From contig NZ_LT635893.1 of assembly GCF_900128595.1 (NCBI RefSeq), forward strand, positions 1-64,000: 64,000 nt of DNA. The letters are read 5' to 3'. Shown piece after piece: positions 24,101-35,432 of the stretch. The translations under genes were made by a program, and so were the position numbers. Source of the stretch: Buchnera aphidicola (Cinara pseudotaxifoliae) (lineage in GTDB: Bacteria > Pseudomonadota > Gammaproteobacteria > Enterobacterales > Enterobacteriaceae). Every line of letters starts with the position of its first letter. The stretch's first letter is position 1. Under the pieces are notes generated by a model that saw nothing but the letters and a program-made list of their open reading frames with translations, was not told where the DNA came from and made no database searches.

Positions 24101-25375
24101 TCGATTTAGTAAGATCGGATGTTTACAAATAATTTCATCTAATATATCCCAAACAATTGGTTCTTCTTGCTCTACCATTTTTTTTGCAGATTTAATAGTT
24201 GTGGCGAGATTTCTTTGTTCTAATTTTCCATATATGAATGGTTTAAACAATTCTAGAGCCATTTTTTTAGGTATACCGCATTGATTTAAATGTAAATACG
24301 GACCTACGGTAATTACTGAACGACCTGAATAATCTACTCTTTTTCCTAATAAGTTCTGTCTGAATCTACCTTGTTTTCCTTTAATCATATCAGCTAAAGA
24401 TTTTAAAGGTCTTTTGTTTGAACCGGTAATGGATCTACCGCGTCTTCCGTTATCTAATAGAGCATCGATTGCTTCTTGTAACATTCTTTTTTCGTTTTTT
24501 ATTATTATATCTGGAGCTGACAATTCTAATAAGCGTTTTAATCTATTGTTTCGGTTAATAACTCGTCTATACAAATCATTTAAATCGGAAGTTGCAAATC
24601 TACCACCATCTAGAGGGACTAAAGGTCTGAGATCCGGAGGTAATATTGGAAGTACAGTTAAAATCATCCATTCAGGTTTATTTTTAGAAATCAATAAGGA
24701 TTCAATGAGTTTGATTCTTTTTGTAACTTTTTTCCTTTTTGTGTCAGAATTAGTTTTACATAGTTCTTTTTTTAAGTTTAAACAAATATTTTTCAAGTTC
24801 ATTTTTTTTAAAATTTTTTGTATAGCTTCTGCACCCATTTTGGCTTCAAAATCATTTCCAAATTCATCTATTGCTTGTATATACTGGTCTTCTGTTAGTA
24901 CTTGGTATTTTTCTAAGCTAGTCATTCCAGATTTAATTACAATATATGATTCAAAGTATAATACTCGTTCTATATCTCGAAGAGGTATATCTATTAGTAA
25001 ACCAATTCTAGAAGGTAATGATTTTAAAAACCATATATGTGCAATAGGAGCAGCTAATTCAATATGCCCCATCCTTTCTCGACGAACTGTGCTTTTTGTA
25101 ACTTCAACGCCACACTTTTCACATACTACGCCTCTATGTTTTAAACGTTTATATTTACCACATAAACATTCATAATCTTTTATGGGTCCAAAAATACGCG
25201 AGCAAAATAATCCATCACGTTCAGGTTTAAAGGTTCGATAATTTATTGTTTCAGGTTTTTTAACTTCTCCAAAAGACCAAGATCGTATAATTTCTGGAGA
25301 TGCTAATGAAATTTGAATAGAATCGAATTCTTCAATTTTATTTTTTTTTTTAAAAATTTTTAATATGTCTTTCAT
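21143..25375 (-). CDS. rpoC: DNA-directed RNA polymerase beta-prime subunit
   Basis: Largest core RNA polymerase subunit. 1410 residues (E. coli 1407). Seen: N-terminal zinc site '[20 protein letters not shown]' near residue 70, catalytic magnesium loop '[12 protein letters not shown]' near 460, bridge-helix/trigger-loop region with '[18 protein letters not shown]' and '[11 protein letters not shown]', and the second zinc cluster '[19 protein letters not shown]' near 815-890. Last gene of the rpl-rpo operon, 95 bases after rpoB. Confidence 0.99.
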   Translation of the reverse strand: MKDILKIFKKKNKIEEFDSIQISLASPEIIRSWSFGEVKKPETINYRTFKPERDGLFCSRIFGPIKDYECLCGKYKRLKHRGVVCEKCGVEVTKSTVRRERMGHIELAAPIAHIWFLKSLPSRIGLLIDIPLRDIERVLYFESYIVIKSGMTSLEKYQVLTEDQYIQAIDEFGNDFEAKMGAEAIQKILKKMNLKNICLNLKKELCKTNSDTKRKKVTKRIKLIESLLISKNKPEWMILTVLPILPPDLRPLVPLDGGRFATSDLNDLYRRVINRNNRLKRLLELSAPDIIIKNEKRMLQEAIDALLDNGRRGRSITGSNKRPLKSLADMIKGKQGRFRQNLLGKRVDYSGRSVITVGPYLHLNQCGIPKKMALELFKPFIYGKLEQRNLATTIKSAKKMVEQEEPIVWDILDEIICKHPILLNRAPTLHRLGIQAFEPILIEGKAIQLHPLVCAAYNADFDGDQMAIHIPLTKSAQKEARLLMMSTRNILSPANGEPIIVPSQDVILGIYYMTRKKINGKGSEMLLSSSKEAERMYALGSVDLHSIVNIRISEYIKDDKNNLIEQKKIIKTTIGRAIFWTIIPQGLPFKIINKTLKKSDISNILNICYRILGLKETVNLADQIMYTGFSYAAKSGVSVGIDDIIIPTKKTNILLEAEKEVSEIHKQFQTGLVTASERYNKVIDIWADANENIANAMMKNLSHDIIYNKDQKKIKQKSFNNIFIMADSGARGSAAQIRQLAGMRGLMAKPDGSIIETPITANFREGLNVLQYFISTHGARKGLADTALKTANSGYLTRRLVDVAQDLVVTKTDCKTRKGILMSTLIEGGEIKEPLRERVLGRITVEDIYYLDSTKIMIPQNTLLNEEWCNILEKNSIDAVKVRSVVHCETNFGVCAYCYGRDLARGKLVHKGEAIGVIAAQSIGEPGTQLTMRTFHIGGAASKVASESSIQIRKNGLIHLNRAKSVINSEGKIVIISRNVELKMIDKTGKTQESYKIPYGSLLTKGEGEKVKAGEIIARWDPHTIPVITEVSGYIQFIDVVEGQSVSKQTDELTGLSSIVILDTSERNIQGKDLKPSLKIVDKTGSDIFIPGTDMPAQYFLPGKSIVQLDNGMKISSGDTLARVPQESAGTKDITGGLPRVADLFEARKPKELAILAEINGIVSFGKETKGKRRLILTPPDGNNTYEEMIPKWRQLNVFEGERVEKGDTISDGPESPHDILRLRGVQAVTSHIVNEVQEVYRLQGVKINNKHIEVIIRQMLRKATITNSGDSDFLQGEQTEYSSVMLENKKLKIKKRKIARFSRDLLGITKASLATESFISAASFQETTRVLTESAVAGKKDKLRGLKENVIVGRLIPAGTGYKYHKQRLKTKIKNSSKQQTKSTSVSPEEAAANLSELLNSTEKINNNL

Positions 25376-25470
25376 GAATTATTTCTTATAAAATATATAA
25401 ATAGTTGTTAAAATAGGATAATAATAAAATTTATATCCATGATTGAGTATTAAAAAATAAACTTTTTATA

Positions 25471-28400
25471 TTAATCATTATTTAAGTCAATATTAATTCC
25501 TAAAGAACGTATTTCTTTTATTAGAACATTGAATGATTCTGGCATTCCGGGTTCCATTTTGTATTTTCCGCTGACTATATTTTTATACATTTTAGTTCTT
25601 CCCGCTACATCATCGGATTTAACTGTTAACATCTCTTGCAATGTGTGTGATGCACCATATGCTTCTAGAGCCCATACTTCCATTTCTCCGAATCTTTGTC
25701 CTCCAAATTGTGCTTTTCCACCTAACGGTTGTTGTGTAATTAAACTATAAGACCCGGTTGATCTTGCATGCATTTTATCGTCGACTAAATGATTTAGCTT
25801 TAACATATACATGTATCCTACAGTTACTTTTCTTTCAAATTTTTCTCCTGTCCGTCCATCGAATAAAGTAATTTGCCCTGATGTAGAAAAATTTCCTATT
25901 TTTAATAGTTTTTTTATTTCATTTTCTTTTGCTCCATCAAATACAGGAGTAGCCATTGGCATGCCATTACTTAAATTTTGTGCTAGTTTTAATATTTCTT
26001 CATCTGAAAATTCATGTAAATTAATCTTTTGATATGCATTTTCTTCAAGATTGTATGTTTTTTGTAAAAATTGACGAATTTTTGAAATTTTTTTGTTTTT
26101 TCGTATCATATTATTAATGATATTTCCAATTCCTTTCGCGGCTAGTCCTAAATGTGTTTCAAGAATTTGACCTAAATTCATACGTGATGGAACACCCAAT
26201 GGATTTAAAACTATATCTATTGGTATCCCGTCTTTATCATAAGGCATATCTTCAACAGGATTGATTTTTGAAACAACTCCTTTGTTTCCGTGTCTTCCTG
26301 CCATTTTATCCCCAGGTTGTATTTTTCTTTTGACAGCTAAATAAACTTTTACAATTTTTAAAATTCCAGGTGATAATTCATCACCTTGTTTAATTTTTTT
26401 GGTTTTTTCAAGTATTTTTTTTGTGAAATTTTTTTTTAACTTTTGATATTGATTTTTTAATATATTTATTTTTTTGTTTATTCGATCAGAGTATTGTGGA
26501 TTATTTTTAAAATAATCATCTAATGATGTGATATTAAAATTATTTATAGATATATTTGAATTAATTAATATATTTTTTATTCGAGTAATGATATTTGTTT
26601 CAAAAATTTTTAATTCTTCATTAAAATCTTTTTTTGTTGTTTTTAGAAGCATGTCTTCTATTTCTAATGTTCGTAGATCTTTTTTTATTCCATCACGAGT
26701 GAAGATTTGTACATCAATAACAGTTCCGTTGGTTCCGTTAGGTACTCTCAATGATGAATCTTTTACATCTGAGGCTTTTTCACCAAAAATAGCTCTTAAT
26801 AATTTTTCTTCTGGTGTTAACTGGGTTTCTCCTTTTGGAGTAACCTTTCCTACTAATACGTCTCCACTTGATACATCAGCACCTACGTAAATAATTCCTG
26901 AAGCATCTAAATTTAACAATGCATTTTCACTTACATTTGGTATGTCAGCAGTTATTTCTTCAATTCCTAGTTTAGTATCACGACATATACAAGACAATTC
27001 TTGAATATGAATAGAAGTAAAGCGATCTTCTCTTACAACTTTTTCAGAAATAAGGATAGAATCTTCAAAATTATATCCATTCCAAGGCATGAAAGCTACA
27101 CGCATATTTTGTCCAAGAGCCAACTCTCCCAAATCAGTAGATGGTCCATCAGCAAGAACATCACCTTTTTTAATAGTATCATTGATATTCACGCATGGTA
27201 TTTGATTAATACATGTATTTTGATTAGATCTAATATATTTGGTTAGTTTATATATATCTATTCCTGACTGATAAGCAGTAATATTCATGTGATTAACATT
27301 TACAATGATTTTTGAAGCATCTACATACTGTACAACTCCATCTCTTTTAGCAACTATGGTAACTCCTGAATCCACTGCTACTGATCTTTCCATGCCTGTA
27401 CCTACTAACGGTTTTTCTGACTTCATTAGGGGAACAGCTTGTCTTTGCATATTCGCACCCATAAGTGCTCGATTAGCATCATTATGTTCTAAAAAAGGTA
27501 TTAATGATGCTCCTACAGAAACTATTTGCTGAGTAGACACGTCCATGTATTGCACTTGTTTTTTATGAAATAAGCCAAATTCGCCTTTATGGCGACATGT
27601 TACAAATTTTGTACAAAACTTACCTTTTTGGTTGATTTTTGTGTTAGCTTGTGCAATAATATAATTACCTTCTTCTATTGCAGATAGATATTTTATTGTA
27701 TACGTAGCAATTCCTTTTGTTATTGTTCTGTATGGTGTTTCTAAAAATCCATACTGATTTGTTCTAGCATAGATAGATAAAGAGTTAATTAATCCTATAT
27801 TTGGTCCTTCTGGTGTTTCTACAGGACACACTCTACCATAATGAGTGGGATGTACGTCTCTTACTTCAAAACCAGCTCTTTCTCGAGTTAATCCTCCAAC
27901 TCCTAAAGCAGAAATTCTACGTTTGTGTGTAATTTCAGCTAATGGATTGTTTTGATCCATAAATTGAGATAATTGACTAGATCCAAAAAATTCTTTAATT
28001 GCAGAAGAAATGGGTTTTGCGTTAATAATATCTTGTGGCATTAATGTTTCTAAATCACTTGATGATAACCTTTCTCGTACTGCTCGTTCAACTCGAATAA
28101 GTCCTATTCTAAATTGATTTTCTACCATTTCTCCAACAGATCGAACACGACGATTTCCTAGATGATCGATATCATCAATTTCTCCTTTTCCATTACGTAT
28201 ATTTATCAATTTTTTTACTACGTCTACTATATCGTTTTTATTTAACGTTCCGGACCCACTAGTTGTATTACGACACAGTGATCTATTAAACTTCATTCTA
28301 CCTACTGGCGATAAATCATATTTTTCTTTAGAAAAAAACAAATTATTAAATAAATTTTCTGTGGCTTCTTTAGTTGGTGGTTCTCCGGGTCTCATCATTC

Positions 28401-29502
28401 TATATATTTCAACTAAAGCCGTATTTCGGTCTTTAGTAGAATCAATTTGTAGAGTATCTGAAATATATGATCCATGATCACGATCATTTGTAAATAAAAC
28501 ATATATTTTTTTGTAATTAAATTTTTTTATTTTTTTGAAATCTTCTTGAGTTAATTTAGTATTTGCCGCAATAAATATTGACCCTGTATTTGGATCTATA
28601 TAATTTTTACTGATTATTTTTCCATAAATATATTCTTTTGGAACGTTAAGAGAAGTAATGTTATTTTTTTTGAATTCTTGGATGTGTTGGTTAGTGATGC
28701 GTGTACCTTGTTTAAAATATTTTCTTTTGTTTTTTATAACATCAAACGGTATTGTTGTTCCTAACAATCTTTTTGGAATTAAATCCATAGTGATTTTGTT
28801 TTTTTTTATACGAAAAATATCATGTTTAAAAAATTTTTTAAGAATCTTTTCAGTACTAAAATTTAAAGCATGTAGTATAACTGTAATAGGAATTTTTCTT
28901 CTACGATCTATTCGTGCAAATAGATAATCTTTAGGATCAAATTCAAAATCTAACCAAGATCCTCTGTATGGTATAATTCTTGCATTATACAATATTTTTC
29001 CTGATGAATGGGATTTTCCTTTATCGCTATCAAAAAAAACACCTGGACTTCTGTGTAATTGAGAGACTACTACTCTTTCAGTTCCATTAACAATAAATGT
29101 TCCGTTTTTTGTCATTAACGGTAATTCCCCCATATATACTTCTTGTTCTTTAATATATTTAACTATGGTGTTTTTTGATTCTTTTTCGTAAACAATTAAT
29201 CTTAATTTAACTCTTAAAGGAACCGAATATGTTGTTCCTCTGGTTTGTGACTCCTGCACATCAAATATCTTCTTACCTAATGAATAAGAAACATATTGTA
29301 ATTCAGCGCATCCATTATAACTTCGAATAGGGAAAATAGATTGAAAAGCAGACTCTAATCCTTGATGTTCTTGTGATTTAGATTGAATAAATTTTTTAAA
29401 TGAATCAATTTGAATAGATAAAAGATATGGGATTTCTAAGATTTTTTTTTGTTTACCAAAATTTTTTCGTATCCGCTTTTTTTCAGTATGAGAGTAAACC
29501 AT
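25471..29502 (-). CDS. rpoB: DNA-directed RNA polymerase beta subunit
   Basis: Catalytic core subunit. 1343 residues (E. coli 1342). Seen: '[21 protein letters not shown]' near residue 120, the rifampicin-pocket segment '[21 protein letters not shown]' with wild-type-like residues near 510-530, '[17 protein letters not shown]', and the C-terminal '[18 protein letters not shown]'. Co-transcribed with rplL upstream and rpoC downstream on the minus strand. Confidence 0.99.
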   Translation of the reverse strand: MVYSHTEKKRIRKNFGKQKKILEIPYLLSIQIDSFKKFIQSKSQEHQGLESAFQSIFPIRSYNGCAELQYVSYSLGKKIFDVQESQTRGTTYSVPLRVKLRLIVYEKESKNTIVKYIKEQEVYMGELPLMTKNGTFIVNGTERVVVSQLHRSPGVFFDSDKGKSHSSGKILYNARIIPYRGSWLDFEFDPKDYLFARIDRRRKIPITVILHALNFSTEKILKKFFKHDIFRIKKNKITMDLIPKRLLGTTIPFDVIKNKRKYFKQGTRITNQHIQEFKKNNITSLNVPKEYIYGKIISKNYIDPNTGSIFIAANTKLTQEDFKKIKKFNYKKIYVLFTNDRDHGSYISDTLQIDSTKDRNTALVEIYRMMRPGEPPTKEATENLFNNLFFSKEKYDLSPVGRMKFNRSLCRNTTSGSGTLNKNDIVDVVKKLINIRNGKGEIDDIDHLGNRRVRSVGEMVENQFRIGLIRVERAVRERLSSSDLETLMPQDIINAKPISSAIKEFFGSSQLSQFMDQNNPLAEITHKRRISALGVGGLTRERAGFEVRDVHPTHYGRVCPVETPEGPNIGLINSLSIYARTNQYGFLETPYRTITKGIATYTIKYLSAIEEGNYIIAQANTKINQKGKFCTKFVTCRHKGEFGLFHKKQVQYMDVSTQQIVSVGASLIPFLEHNDANRALMGANMQRQAVPLMKSEKPLVGTGMERSVAVDSGVTIVAKRDGVVQYVDASKIIVNVNHMNITAYQSGIDIYKLTKYIRSNQNTCINQIPCVNINDTIKKGDVLADGPSTDLGELALGQNMRVAFMPWNGYNFEDSILISEKVVREDRFTSIHIQELSCICRDTKLGIEEITADIPNVSENALLNLDASGIIYVGADVSSGDVLVGKVTPKGETQLTPEEKLLRAIFGEKASDVKDSSLRVPNGTNGTVIDVQIFTRDGIKKDLRTLEIEDMLLKTTKKDFNEELKIFETNIITRIKNILINSNISINNFNITSLDDYFKNNPQYSDRINKKINILKNQYQKLKKNFTKKILEKTKKIKQGDELSPGILKIVKVYLAVKRKIQPGDKMAGRHGNKGVVSKINPVEDMPYDKDGIPIDIVLNPLGVPSRMNLGQILETHLGLAAKGIGNIINNMIRKNKKISKIRQFLQKTYNLEENAYQKINLHEFSDEEILKLAQNLSNGMPMATPVFDGAKENEIKKLLKIGNFSTSGQITLFDGRTGEKFERKVTVGYMYMLKLNHLVDDKMHARSTGSYSLITQQPLGGKAQFGGQRFGEMEVWALEAYGASHTLQEMLTVKSDDVAGRTKMYKNIVSGKYKMEPGMPESFNVLIKEIRSLGINIDLNND

Positions 29503-29665
29503 TATATTCCTAATATATATGTTGTTGTAAAAATAAAAATCTTTATTATATTCAATGTATTTAAAAATAAATGTTAATAAAAATTAAAAATTAATTTTTA
29601 ATATTTAAAATATTTAGTACAAAATGAATAATTTGTAAGTAGATTATATGTTTTTAGGATAACGA

Positions 29666-29689
29666 ACTGGTGACTTAATAATCACCAGT
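29666..29689 (-). promoter_or_regulatory. Hairpin in the rplL-rpoB spacer
   Basis: ACTGGTGA (29666-29673) pairs perfectly with TCACCAGT (29682-29689). It lies in the 235-base spacer between rplL and rpoB, where E. coli has a partial attenuator and an RNase III processing stem. No long U-run follows, so attenuation or processing is more likely than full termination. Confidence 0.5.
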
Positions 29690-29737
29690 CACTGGTATAG
29701 TACGTATATTTGAATAAATTTAAATACTAATTTTTTT

Positions 29738-30106
29738 TTATTTAATTTCTGCTGTAGCGCCAGCTTCTACTAGCATATTATATAATTTTTCCGCGCTTTC
29801 TTTAGTTATGTTTTCTTTAATAATCGTAGGAGCGGATTCTACTAGATCTTTAGATTCTTTTAATCCTAATCCAGTCGTGCTGCGGATTATTTTTATAATT
29901 GATACTTTATTAGAGCCTATTGTATTTAATTTAACATTAAAAGAAACTTTTTCTTCTTTAGTTGACTCAATAGAATGATTGGTAGTGTTTAATGGAATAT
30001 TAGATGATACGTTAAATTTTTTTTCTATCATAGAAATTAATTCCATAATTTCTTGTACTGGCATTTCAGAAATTGTATGTAAAATTTCTTCTTTATTAAT
30101 TGACAT
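29738..30106 (-). CDS. rplL: 50S ribosomal protein L7/L12
   Basis: Acidic stalk protein that recruits translation factors; dimers bind L10. The start is placed at the ATG giving 'MSINKEEILHTISEMPVQE', for 122 residues (E. coli 121); the frame extends eight codons further upstream without homology. The C-terminal domain shows 'KVSIIKIIRSTTGLGLKESKDLVE', the conserved factor-binding helices. It lies just downstream of its partner rplJ. Confidence 0.97.
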   Translation of the reverse strand: MSINKEEILHTISEMPVQEIMELISMIEKKFNVSSNIPLNTTNHSIESTKEEKVSFNVKLNTIGSNKVSIIKIIRSTTGLGLKESKDLVESAPTIIKENITKESAEKLYNMLVEAGATAEIK

Positions 30107-30161
30107 CAGCATTATCCCTAAAATAGTCACAAATATGTGAAAAACATATTAATTTTTGTTT

Positions 30162-30647
30162 TTATTTGCGTGTAATTTGATTCAGTAATCGTAGAAATTT
30201 TCCTAACGATATCTCTTGTAATAATAATATAAATTTTATAATAGCTTCTGTGTGTGTTGGAAGTAAAGCTAAATCATTTATTTCTTTTATATTAAGTATT
30301 TTATTTTCACAAATTGCATTTTTTATTTTGAATTGAGGGTTTTTTTTGCTAAAATTTATAAATAATCGACTAGCGCTGCCCGGATTTTTTAAAGAAAATG
30401 CTATTAAAGTTGGTCCATTTAATGTGTCAATGAGTTTAGAAAAATTTGTTTTTATTAAAGATTTTTGAAGAAGTGTATTTTTTATTACATATATTTTTAC
30501 ATGTAAAAGGATTGACTTTTTTCGCAGTTTGTTGATTTTATTGACTTGTACATTTGAAGGATCGGCTATTATTACAGATAATGATTTTTTTGCAATATTA
30601 TTAATTTTTTTAATTATATCTTTTTTTTTTTTTCTATGTAATGCCAT
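30162..30647 (-). CDS. rplJ: 50S ribosomal protein L10
   Basis: Anchors the L7/L12 stalk to 23S rRNA. 161 residues (E. coli 165). The N-terminal RNA-binding part reads 'VIIADPSNVQVNKINKLRK' with 'VKIYVIKNTLLQKSL' following; the C-terminal helix that binds L7/L12 is present. The 169-base gap behind rplA is where E. coli makes the L10 leader used for autogenous control; I could not confirm that structure here. Confidence 0.95.
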   Translation of the reverse strand: MALHRKKKKDIIKKINNIAKKSLSVIIADPSNVQVNKINKLRKKSILLHVKIYVIKNTLLQKSLIKTNFSKLIDTLNGPTLIAFSLKNPGSASRLFINFSKKNPQFKIKNAICENKILNIKEINDLALLPTHTEAIIKFILLLQEISLGKFLRLLNQITRK

Positions 30648-30816
30648 TTTTTTATCCTATTTGTAGTTATTTTTATAAATAATTATAAATAATTTATGTT
30701 ATAAATGTAAGAATAGGAAGATTTTATTGTTTATGTGTAATAATCACATATTATAGTTGGTTTTAAATGATTTTTTATACTAATATATTAATAATTAATA
30801 CATAAAATATTATATT

Positions 30817-31506
30817 TTATAGATTTAAATAATCAATAAAAATACCAGGACTCATGGTAGTAGAGATACTAATTTTTTTATAAAAAATTCCTTTTAATTG
30901 ACGGGGTTTAGCTTGTTTAATGTTATTATGTAGTGTTAAAAAATTTTCGTATAAGTGAATTTCAGAAAAATTTATTTTTCCAAAATTACTGTGAATAATA
31001 CCATTCTTATCATTTCTATAATTTATTTTACCTTGGCGTGCTTCTTGTATTGCCTGTTGTATATTTTCTGTTACTGTTCCAAATTTTGGATTAGGCATAA
31101 TACCTCTAGGTCCTAATATAGGTCCTAATTTTCCTACTATTTCCATAGTTTCTGGTGATGCAATAATCAAATCAAATTTAATAGTTTGTTTTTTTATAAT
31201 ACTTGCTAGATCTTCCATTCCAACAAAATCAGCTCCAGATTCTTTTGCTACGGTTACATTTTTTCCTGTAGTAAACACTCCGATTTTTATTTTTTTTCCG
31301 GTTCCATGGGGAAGTAATATAGATCCACGAATATTTTGTTCAGATTTTTTAGGATTAATATTTAGATGAAATGCAGCATCAATACTTTCTATAAAATTAG
31401 CGGATTTCATTTTTTTTAATATTTTTATTGCAGATTGAATAGTATAAATTGTTTTTTGGTTTCTTAAATTTTGATTAAATTTTTTTTTTTTTGATAGTTT
31501 TATCAT
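30817..31506 (-). CDS. rplA: 50S ribosomal protein L1
   Basis: L1-stalk protein that helps move deacylated tRNA out of the E site. 229 residues (E. coli 234). Seen: 'SIDAAFHLNINPKKSEQNIRG', 'GVFTTGKN', and the signature 'ILGPRGIMPNPKFGTVT' near residue 130. It starts only 2 bases after rplK, so the two are translationally coupled as in E. coli. Confidence 0.97.
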   Translation of the reverse strand: MIKLSKKKKFNQNLRNQKTIYTIQSAIKILKKMKSANFIESIDAAFHLNINPKKSEQNIRGSILLPHGTGKKIKIGVFTTGKNVTVAKESGADFVGMEDLASIIKKQTIKFDLIIASPETMEIVGKLGPILGPRGIMPNPKFGTVTENIQQAIQEARQGKINYRNDKNGIIHSNFGKINFSEIHLYENFLTLHNNIKQAKPRQLKGIFYKKISISTTMSPGIFIDYLNL

Positions 31507-31508
31507 AA

Positions 31509-31940
31509 TTATTCCTGTATTACAGTAATTCCCATTGATATAGCTGTTCCTTCAATAGTTTTTGCTATTTTATCAATATTTGATCCAGTCATATCTATCA
31601 TTTTTTGTTTTGCAATTTCATATATTTGTTTTTTTGTAATTTTTCCTACAACTTCATGTTTGGGTTTTTTTGATCCACTTTTAATAGCTAAACATTTTTT
31701 TAATAAAACAGAAGTAGGTGGTGTTTTAGTAATAAAAGTAAATGTTTTATCAGAATACACGGTAATAACAACAGGAGTAGGAATTCCTTTTTCTAGTTGA
31801 GCTGTTTGTAAATTAAAATTTTTACAAAATTCCATTATATTAACTCCTTTTTGTCCTAATGCAGGACCTACTGGAGGACTAGGATTTGCCATTCCGGATA
31901 ATACTTGTAACTTTATATAAGATGTAATTTTTTTGTTCAT
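31509..31940 (-). CDS. rplK: 50S ribosomal protein L11
   Basis: Binds the GTPase-associated centre of 23S rRNA. 143 residues (E. coli 142). Seen: '[28 protein letters not shown]', in which the family usually has a lysine where methionine stands in 'SGMANP', and the C-terminal '[28 protein letters not shown]'. It precedes rplA by 2 bases and follows nusG. Confidence 0.97.
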   Translation of the reverse strand: MNKKITSYIKLQVLSGMANPSPPVGPALGQKGVNIMEFCKNFNLQTAQLEKGIPTPVVITVYSDKTFTFITKTPPTSVLLKKCLAIKSGSKKPKHEVVGKITKKQIYEIAKQKMIDMTGSNIDKIAKTIEGTAISMGITVIQE

Positions 31941-32007
31941 TTCAGTACTCTTGATTAGATATATTTATTTTTTATAAATAGTTCTATAGGCTTTTTTTAA
32001 TTTTAAT

Positions 32008-32550
32008 TTAATATTTTTCAACTTGTCGAAAGTCTAGCTCTACAGGAGTAGAACGTCCAAATATTGATACGGATACTTTTAATCGATGTTTTTCATAATC
32101 TACAGTTTCAACGGTTCCATTGAAATCTGAAAAAGGTCCATCATTAACACGAATATTTTCTCCTGGTTCAAATGTTTTTTTTGGTCTAGGTTTATCACCT
32201 ATTTTTTTTAATTTTTTAAATATAATTTGGACTTCACGATCGCTCATTGGAGTTGGTTTTTCAGACGTACTACCTACAAAACCTAATACTTTAGGTAAAC
32301 TTTTAATTAAATGCCAACTATAATTGTTCATAATCATTTCAATTAAAATATATCCAGGAAAAAATTTATAATCACTTTTTTTTCTTTTTCCTTTTTTTAT
32401 TTCAATAACTTCTTCGGAAGGAACTATGATTTTTCCAAATATATTTTTCATTTTTTTTATTTTTTCGTTGTTCAGTATTGATTGTACTACTCTATTTTCA
32501 AATCCTGAAAAAGCTTGTAAAACATACCATTTTTTTTTATCTACACACAA
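32008..32550 (-). CDS. nusG: Transcription termination/antitermination factor NusG
   Basis: Couples RNA polymerase to Rho or to the S10 subunit of the ribosome. 180 residues (E. coli 181). N-terminal NGN domain begins '[20 protein letters not shown]' with '[10 protein letters not shown]'; the C-terminal KOW domain reads '[19 protein letters not shown]'. It starts 3 bases after secE, the conserved secE-nusG pair. Confidence 0.97.
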   Translation of the reverse strand: MCVDKKKWYVLQAFSGFENRVVQSILNNEKIKKMKNIFGKIIVPSEEVIEIKKGKRKKSDYKFFPGYILIEMIMNNYSWHLIKSLPKVLGFVGSTSEKPTPMSDREVQIIFKKLKKIGDKPRPKKTFEPGENIRVNDGPFSDFNGTVETVDYEKHRLKVSVSIFGRSTPVELDFRQVEKY

Positions 32551-32553
32551 TTT

Positions 32554-32955
32554 TTATAACCTCGAGGTTAGTATCCAAGATATAGCATGGAGTATGATTC
32601 CGTCTAATATCCATACAAATACAGATGTTAAAGTTATTAGTAATAATACTATTCCTGTTGTTTGACATGTTTCTTTATAAGAAGGCCATATAATTTTCGA
32701 TAATTCTATATTTACATCTTTAGTAAAAATGATTATTTTTTTTCCAACGAGTGTATTTAAAAATATACTGAATAATAGTATGTGGTATAAAACAAAAAAT
32801 ATGATTTTTATATTTTTAGAGTATTGATAAATGAAAAAAATATAGTTTAATATCATACAAATAATAATTGTTGTTATACACAACCACTTAATTTTTTCTG
32901 TATATTTAGCGTATATGTCATATAATTTATGAATATGCATAATTACGGTGCTCAT
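32554..32955 (-). CDS. secE: Preprotein translocase subunit SecE
   Basis: Small essential membrane subunit clamping the SecY channel. 133 residues (E. coli 127) with three predicted hydrophobic helices: two near residues 25-45 and 50-68 and the essential one near 103-125. The conserved amphipathic motif 'ELSKIIWPSYKETCQTT' (E..K..WP..E..Q) precedes the last helix. The E. coli tufB gene normally between the tRNA cluster and secE is absent. Confidence 0.93.
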   Translation of the reverse strand: MSTVIMHIHKLYDIYAKYTEKIKWLCITTIIICMILNYIFFIYQYSKNIKIIFFVLYHILLFSIFLNTLVGKKIIIFTKDVNIELSKIIWPSYKETCQTTGIVLLLITLTSVFVWILDGIILHAISWILTSRL

Positions 32956-33168
32956 TTTAGTTTTTTTATGAAAATATTATTTTAAATATAGTTATTTATG
33001 TTATTGTTAACGATTGTATATTTAATAAAAACTGAATTTATTTAATAAAATGAATATTATATTTATCATATAAACGTATTAGATACTTAAAATAAATAAA
33101 GAATTAAAAAAGTAGTTTTATGTTTGATTGTTTTAAAAATTTTATAAAGATTATAATAAATATTATTT

Positions 33169-33242
33169 TGCTGATACCTAGATTTGAACTAGGGACCTCA
33201 TCCATACCAAGGATGTGCTCTATCCGACTAAGCTATATCAGC
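33169..33242 (-). tRNA. tRNA-Thr (GGT)
   Basis: A 74-base cloverleaf on the minus strand begins GCTGATA at 33242 and closes TATCAGC plus A. The anticodon loop TTGGTAT gives GGT. Last of the four-tRNA cluster, the position of E. coli thrT. CCA not encoded. Confidence 0.95.
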
Positions 33243-33298
33243 ATATTTTTTATTTATTTTATAGAATTTATCTATTTTATAACAGGTGTTTTTTATGT

Positions 33299-33370
<72 letters not shown>

Positions 33371-33375
33371 TTGTG

Positions 33376-33457
33376 TGGTGGGGGTAGGATTCGAACCTAC
33401 GAAGTCAATGACGTCAGATTTACAGTCTGCTCCTTTTAACCACTCAGGAACCCCACC
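33376..33457 (-). tRNA. tRNA-Tyr (GTA)
   Basis: An 82-base class II tRNA with long variable arm begins GGTGGGG at 33457 and ends CCCCACC plus A. Anticodon loop CTGTAAA gives GTA. It stands where E. coli has tyrU. CCA not encoded. Confidence 0.96.
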
Positions 33458-33465
33458 TAATGTTA

Positions 33466-33538
<73 letters not shown>

Positions 33539-34310
33539 TTAAAAATTAATTAATTATTTAAAATAATAATTATTATTTTAAATAAATAAATGTAACTAAA
33601 TATTAATTTTAGTTTATATTAATAAAAATAACAAGTTTTATTAGAAATAAATTTGTATTTAATTATTTTTTTTAAAAAAAAATATTTTTAATTATATCAT
33701 ATTTTTTATAAAAACATAATTATTAAAAATTATGATGATATCTATAATTTTAAAAAGTTTTTAAATTAGTTTCTATGATCATTAAATTCTATATTTAAAA
33801 AATTTGTATGTTTAAAGAAAATATATATATTAAATTAAAAAATTTTTGTTATATTATATATATAAATATATTTCAAGTATTTAAATAGTTTAATAAATGT
33901 TATAATTATTAATAAAAATAGTTTGATTCATGCTAATTATATTGTTAATAATGTAGATATTTTTAAAAATTAAATAATTAAATTAGTTGTATTATGTGTA
34001 TGTATTAAAATATTTATCAACAGATCTAATTATTTAGATGGAATAATATTTATATATTATATATATAAATTATTGGGTGTAACATTGTTTGTATATACTT
34101 TTTAAAATATCACTTTAATTGATTTATTTTTAATTAAATTAAAGCTACAGTTGTTTTTTTACACTATTGATAATAATTATTATAGTTATTTTAGCAAATT
34201 TCTTGTGTGTATTTTCATATCACATATTTATGTAAGTATTATTTTAAATTATAATAGTACGTTATTATTTATAATAATATTAATTTTAAATAATTATAAT
34301 TAGGATATAT
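33539..34310. other. Long non-coding spacer between the tRNA cluster and metF
   Basis: About 770 bases, extremely A+T-rich, stops in all frames, no hairpin or RNA signature that I can support. It must contain the promoter for the minus-strand tRNA-secE-rpoBC block. Some Buchnera strains carry murB here; I see no recognisable remnant. Confidence 0.4.
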
Positions 34311-35192
34311 ATGATATATATAATTAATGATAATAGTAAGCAAAATAATTATGAATCATATCATTTAAAAGATAAAATTAGAATTTCTTTTGAGGTATTT
34401 CCACCACAAGATAGTAAATCAGAAGAACAATTGTTACGATCAGTATGTTTATTAAATCAATTTAATCCGGATTTTTTTTCAGTTACAAATAGTATATATG
34501 CAAAAAATCGTGATAAAACATTTTTTATTGTACAAAAAATTCGTTCTTTGACTAAAGTAAATGTATTTGCTCATTTTACAACTATTGGTTTAAATAAGTT
34601 AGAAATACAGAATATTGCTCTTAAGTATTGGAGTTATGGAATTAAACACATCATAGCTCTTCGTGGTGATTTACCGGATCAATATTCTCAAAAAATAATA
34701 TATGCTAATGATTTAATTAAATTATTACAATCAATTAATAATTTTGAAATATTAGTGGCAGCATATCCTGAATTACATCCTGAATCTTGTAATATACAAG
34801 AAGATTTAATTAATTTAAAAAATAAAGCAGATTTAGGTGTCAAAAAAGCTATCACACAATTTTTTTTTAGTATAGAAAAGTTTTTAAGATTTCGTGATAA
34901 TTGTATTGATATTGGTTTACCAATTACTATAATTCCAGGAATATTACCGATTTTAAACGTTAATCAATTAAAAAAATTTTCTCGTTTAACTAACGTCTAC
35001 ATACCTAAATGGATTTTTAGTGCTTTTGATGAATATAAGGATGATTTAAGTCAGTGCATAGATTTGAGTGTTAGAATCGCTGTTAATTTGATAGTTGGTT
35101 TATATAATGAAGGAGTTACAAATTTTCATTTATATACATTAAATCAATCTACTTTGAGTGTTAAAATTTGTCATAAACTAGGTTTAATATAG
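34311..35192 (+). CDS. metF: 5,10-methylenetetrahydrofolate reductase
   Basis: FAD enzyme reducing methylene-THF to methyl-THF, the methyl donor used by MetE. 293 residues (E. coli 296). Seen: 'ISFEVFPPQ' containing the catalytic glutamate equivalent to E28, 'FFSVTNS' with the T59 equivalent, 'ALRGDLP' with the D120 equivalent, 'AITQFFF', and 'IIPGILPI'. Stand-alone gene; no MetJ operator was recognised upstream. Confidence 0.97.
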   Translation: MIYIINDNSKQNNYESYHLKDKIRISFEVFPPQDSKSEEQLLRSVCLLNQFNPDFFSVTNSIYAKNRDKTFFIVQKIRSLTKVNVFAHFTTIGLNKLEIQNIALKYWSYGIKHIIALRGDLPDQYSQKIIYANDLIKLLQSINNFEILVAAYPELHPESCNIQEDLINLKNKADLGVKKAITQFFFSIEKFLRFRDNCIDIGLPITIIPGILPILNVNQLKKFSRLTNVYIPKWIFSAFDEYKDDLSQCIDLSVRIAVNLIVGLYNEGVTNFHLYTLNQSTLSVKICHKLGLI

Positions 35193-35432
35193 TAGATAAC
35201 TAATTTAATAACATTTATTCAGATATATTTTTATATATTTTATAGTAAAAATTTTTAGTAATATTAACTAAATCATATTTATTATTCAGATATTAGATAT
35301 AATTGTATATATAATATGTTGTAATTTAGATACAAATAAATTTTTGTGTTTAATAATATCTATATTAATGTAAGATATTTTTAATAGATTTTATAAAACT
35401 TAATATTAAATATTAAACATAAGGTTTTAATA

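Noticed and set aside
24414-25175. 253-codon open frame antisense to the start of rpoC
   Set aside because: It is the complement of highly conserved rpoC codons, with no ribosome site or recognisable protein; open antisense frames are common opposite conserved A+T-poor genes.
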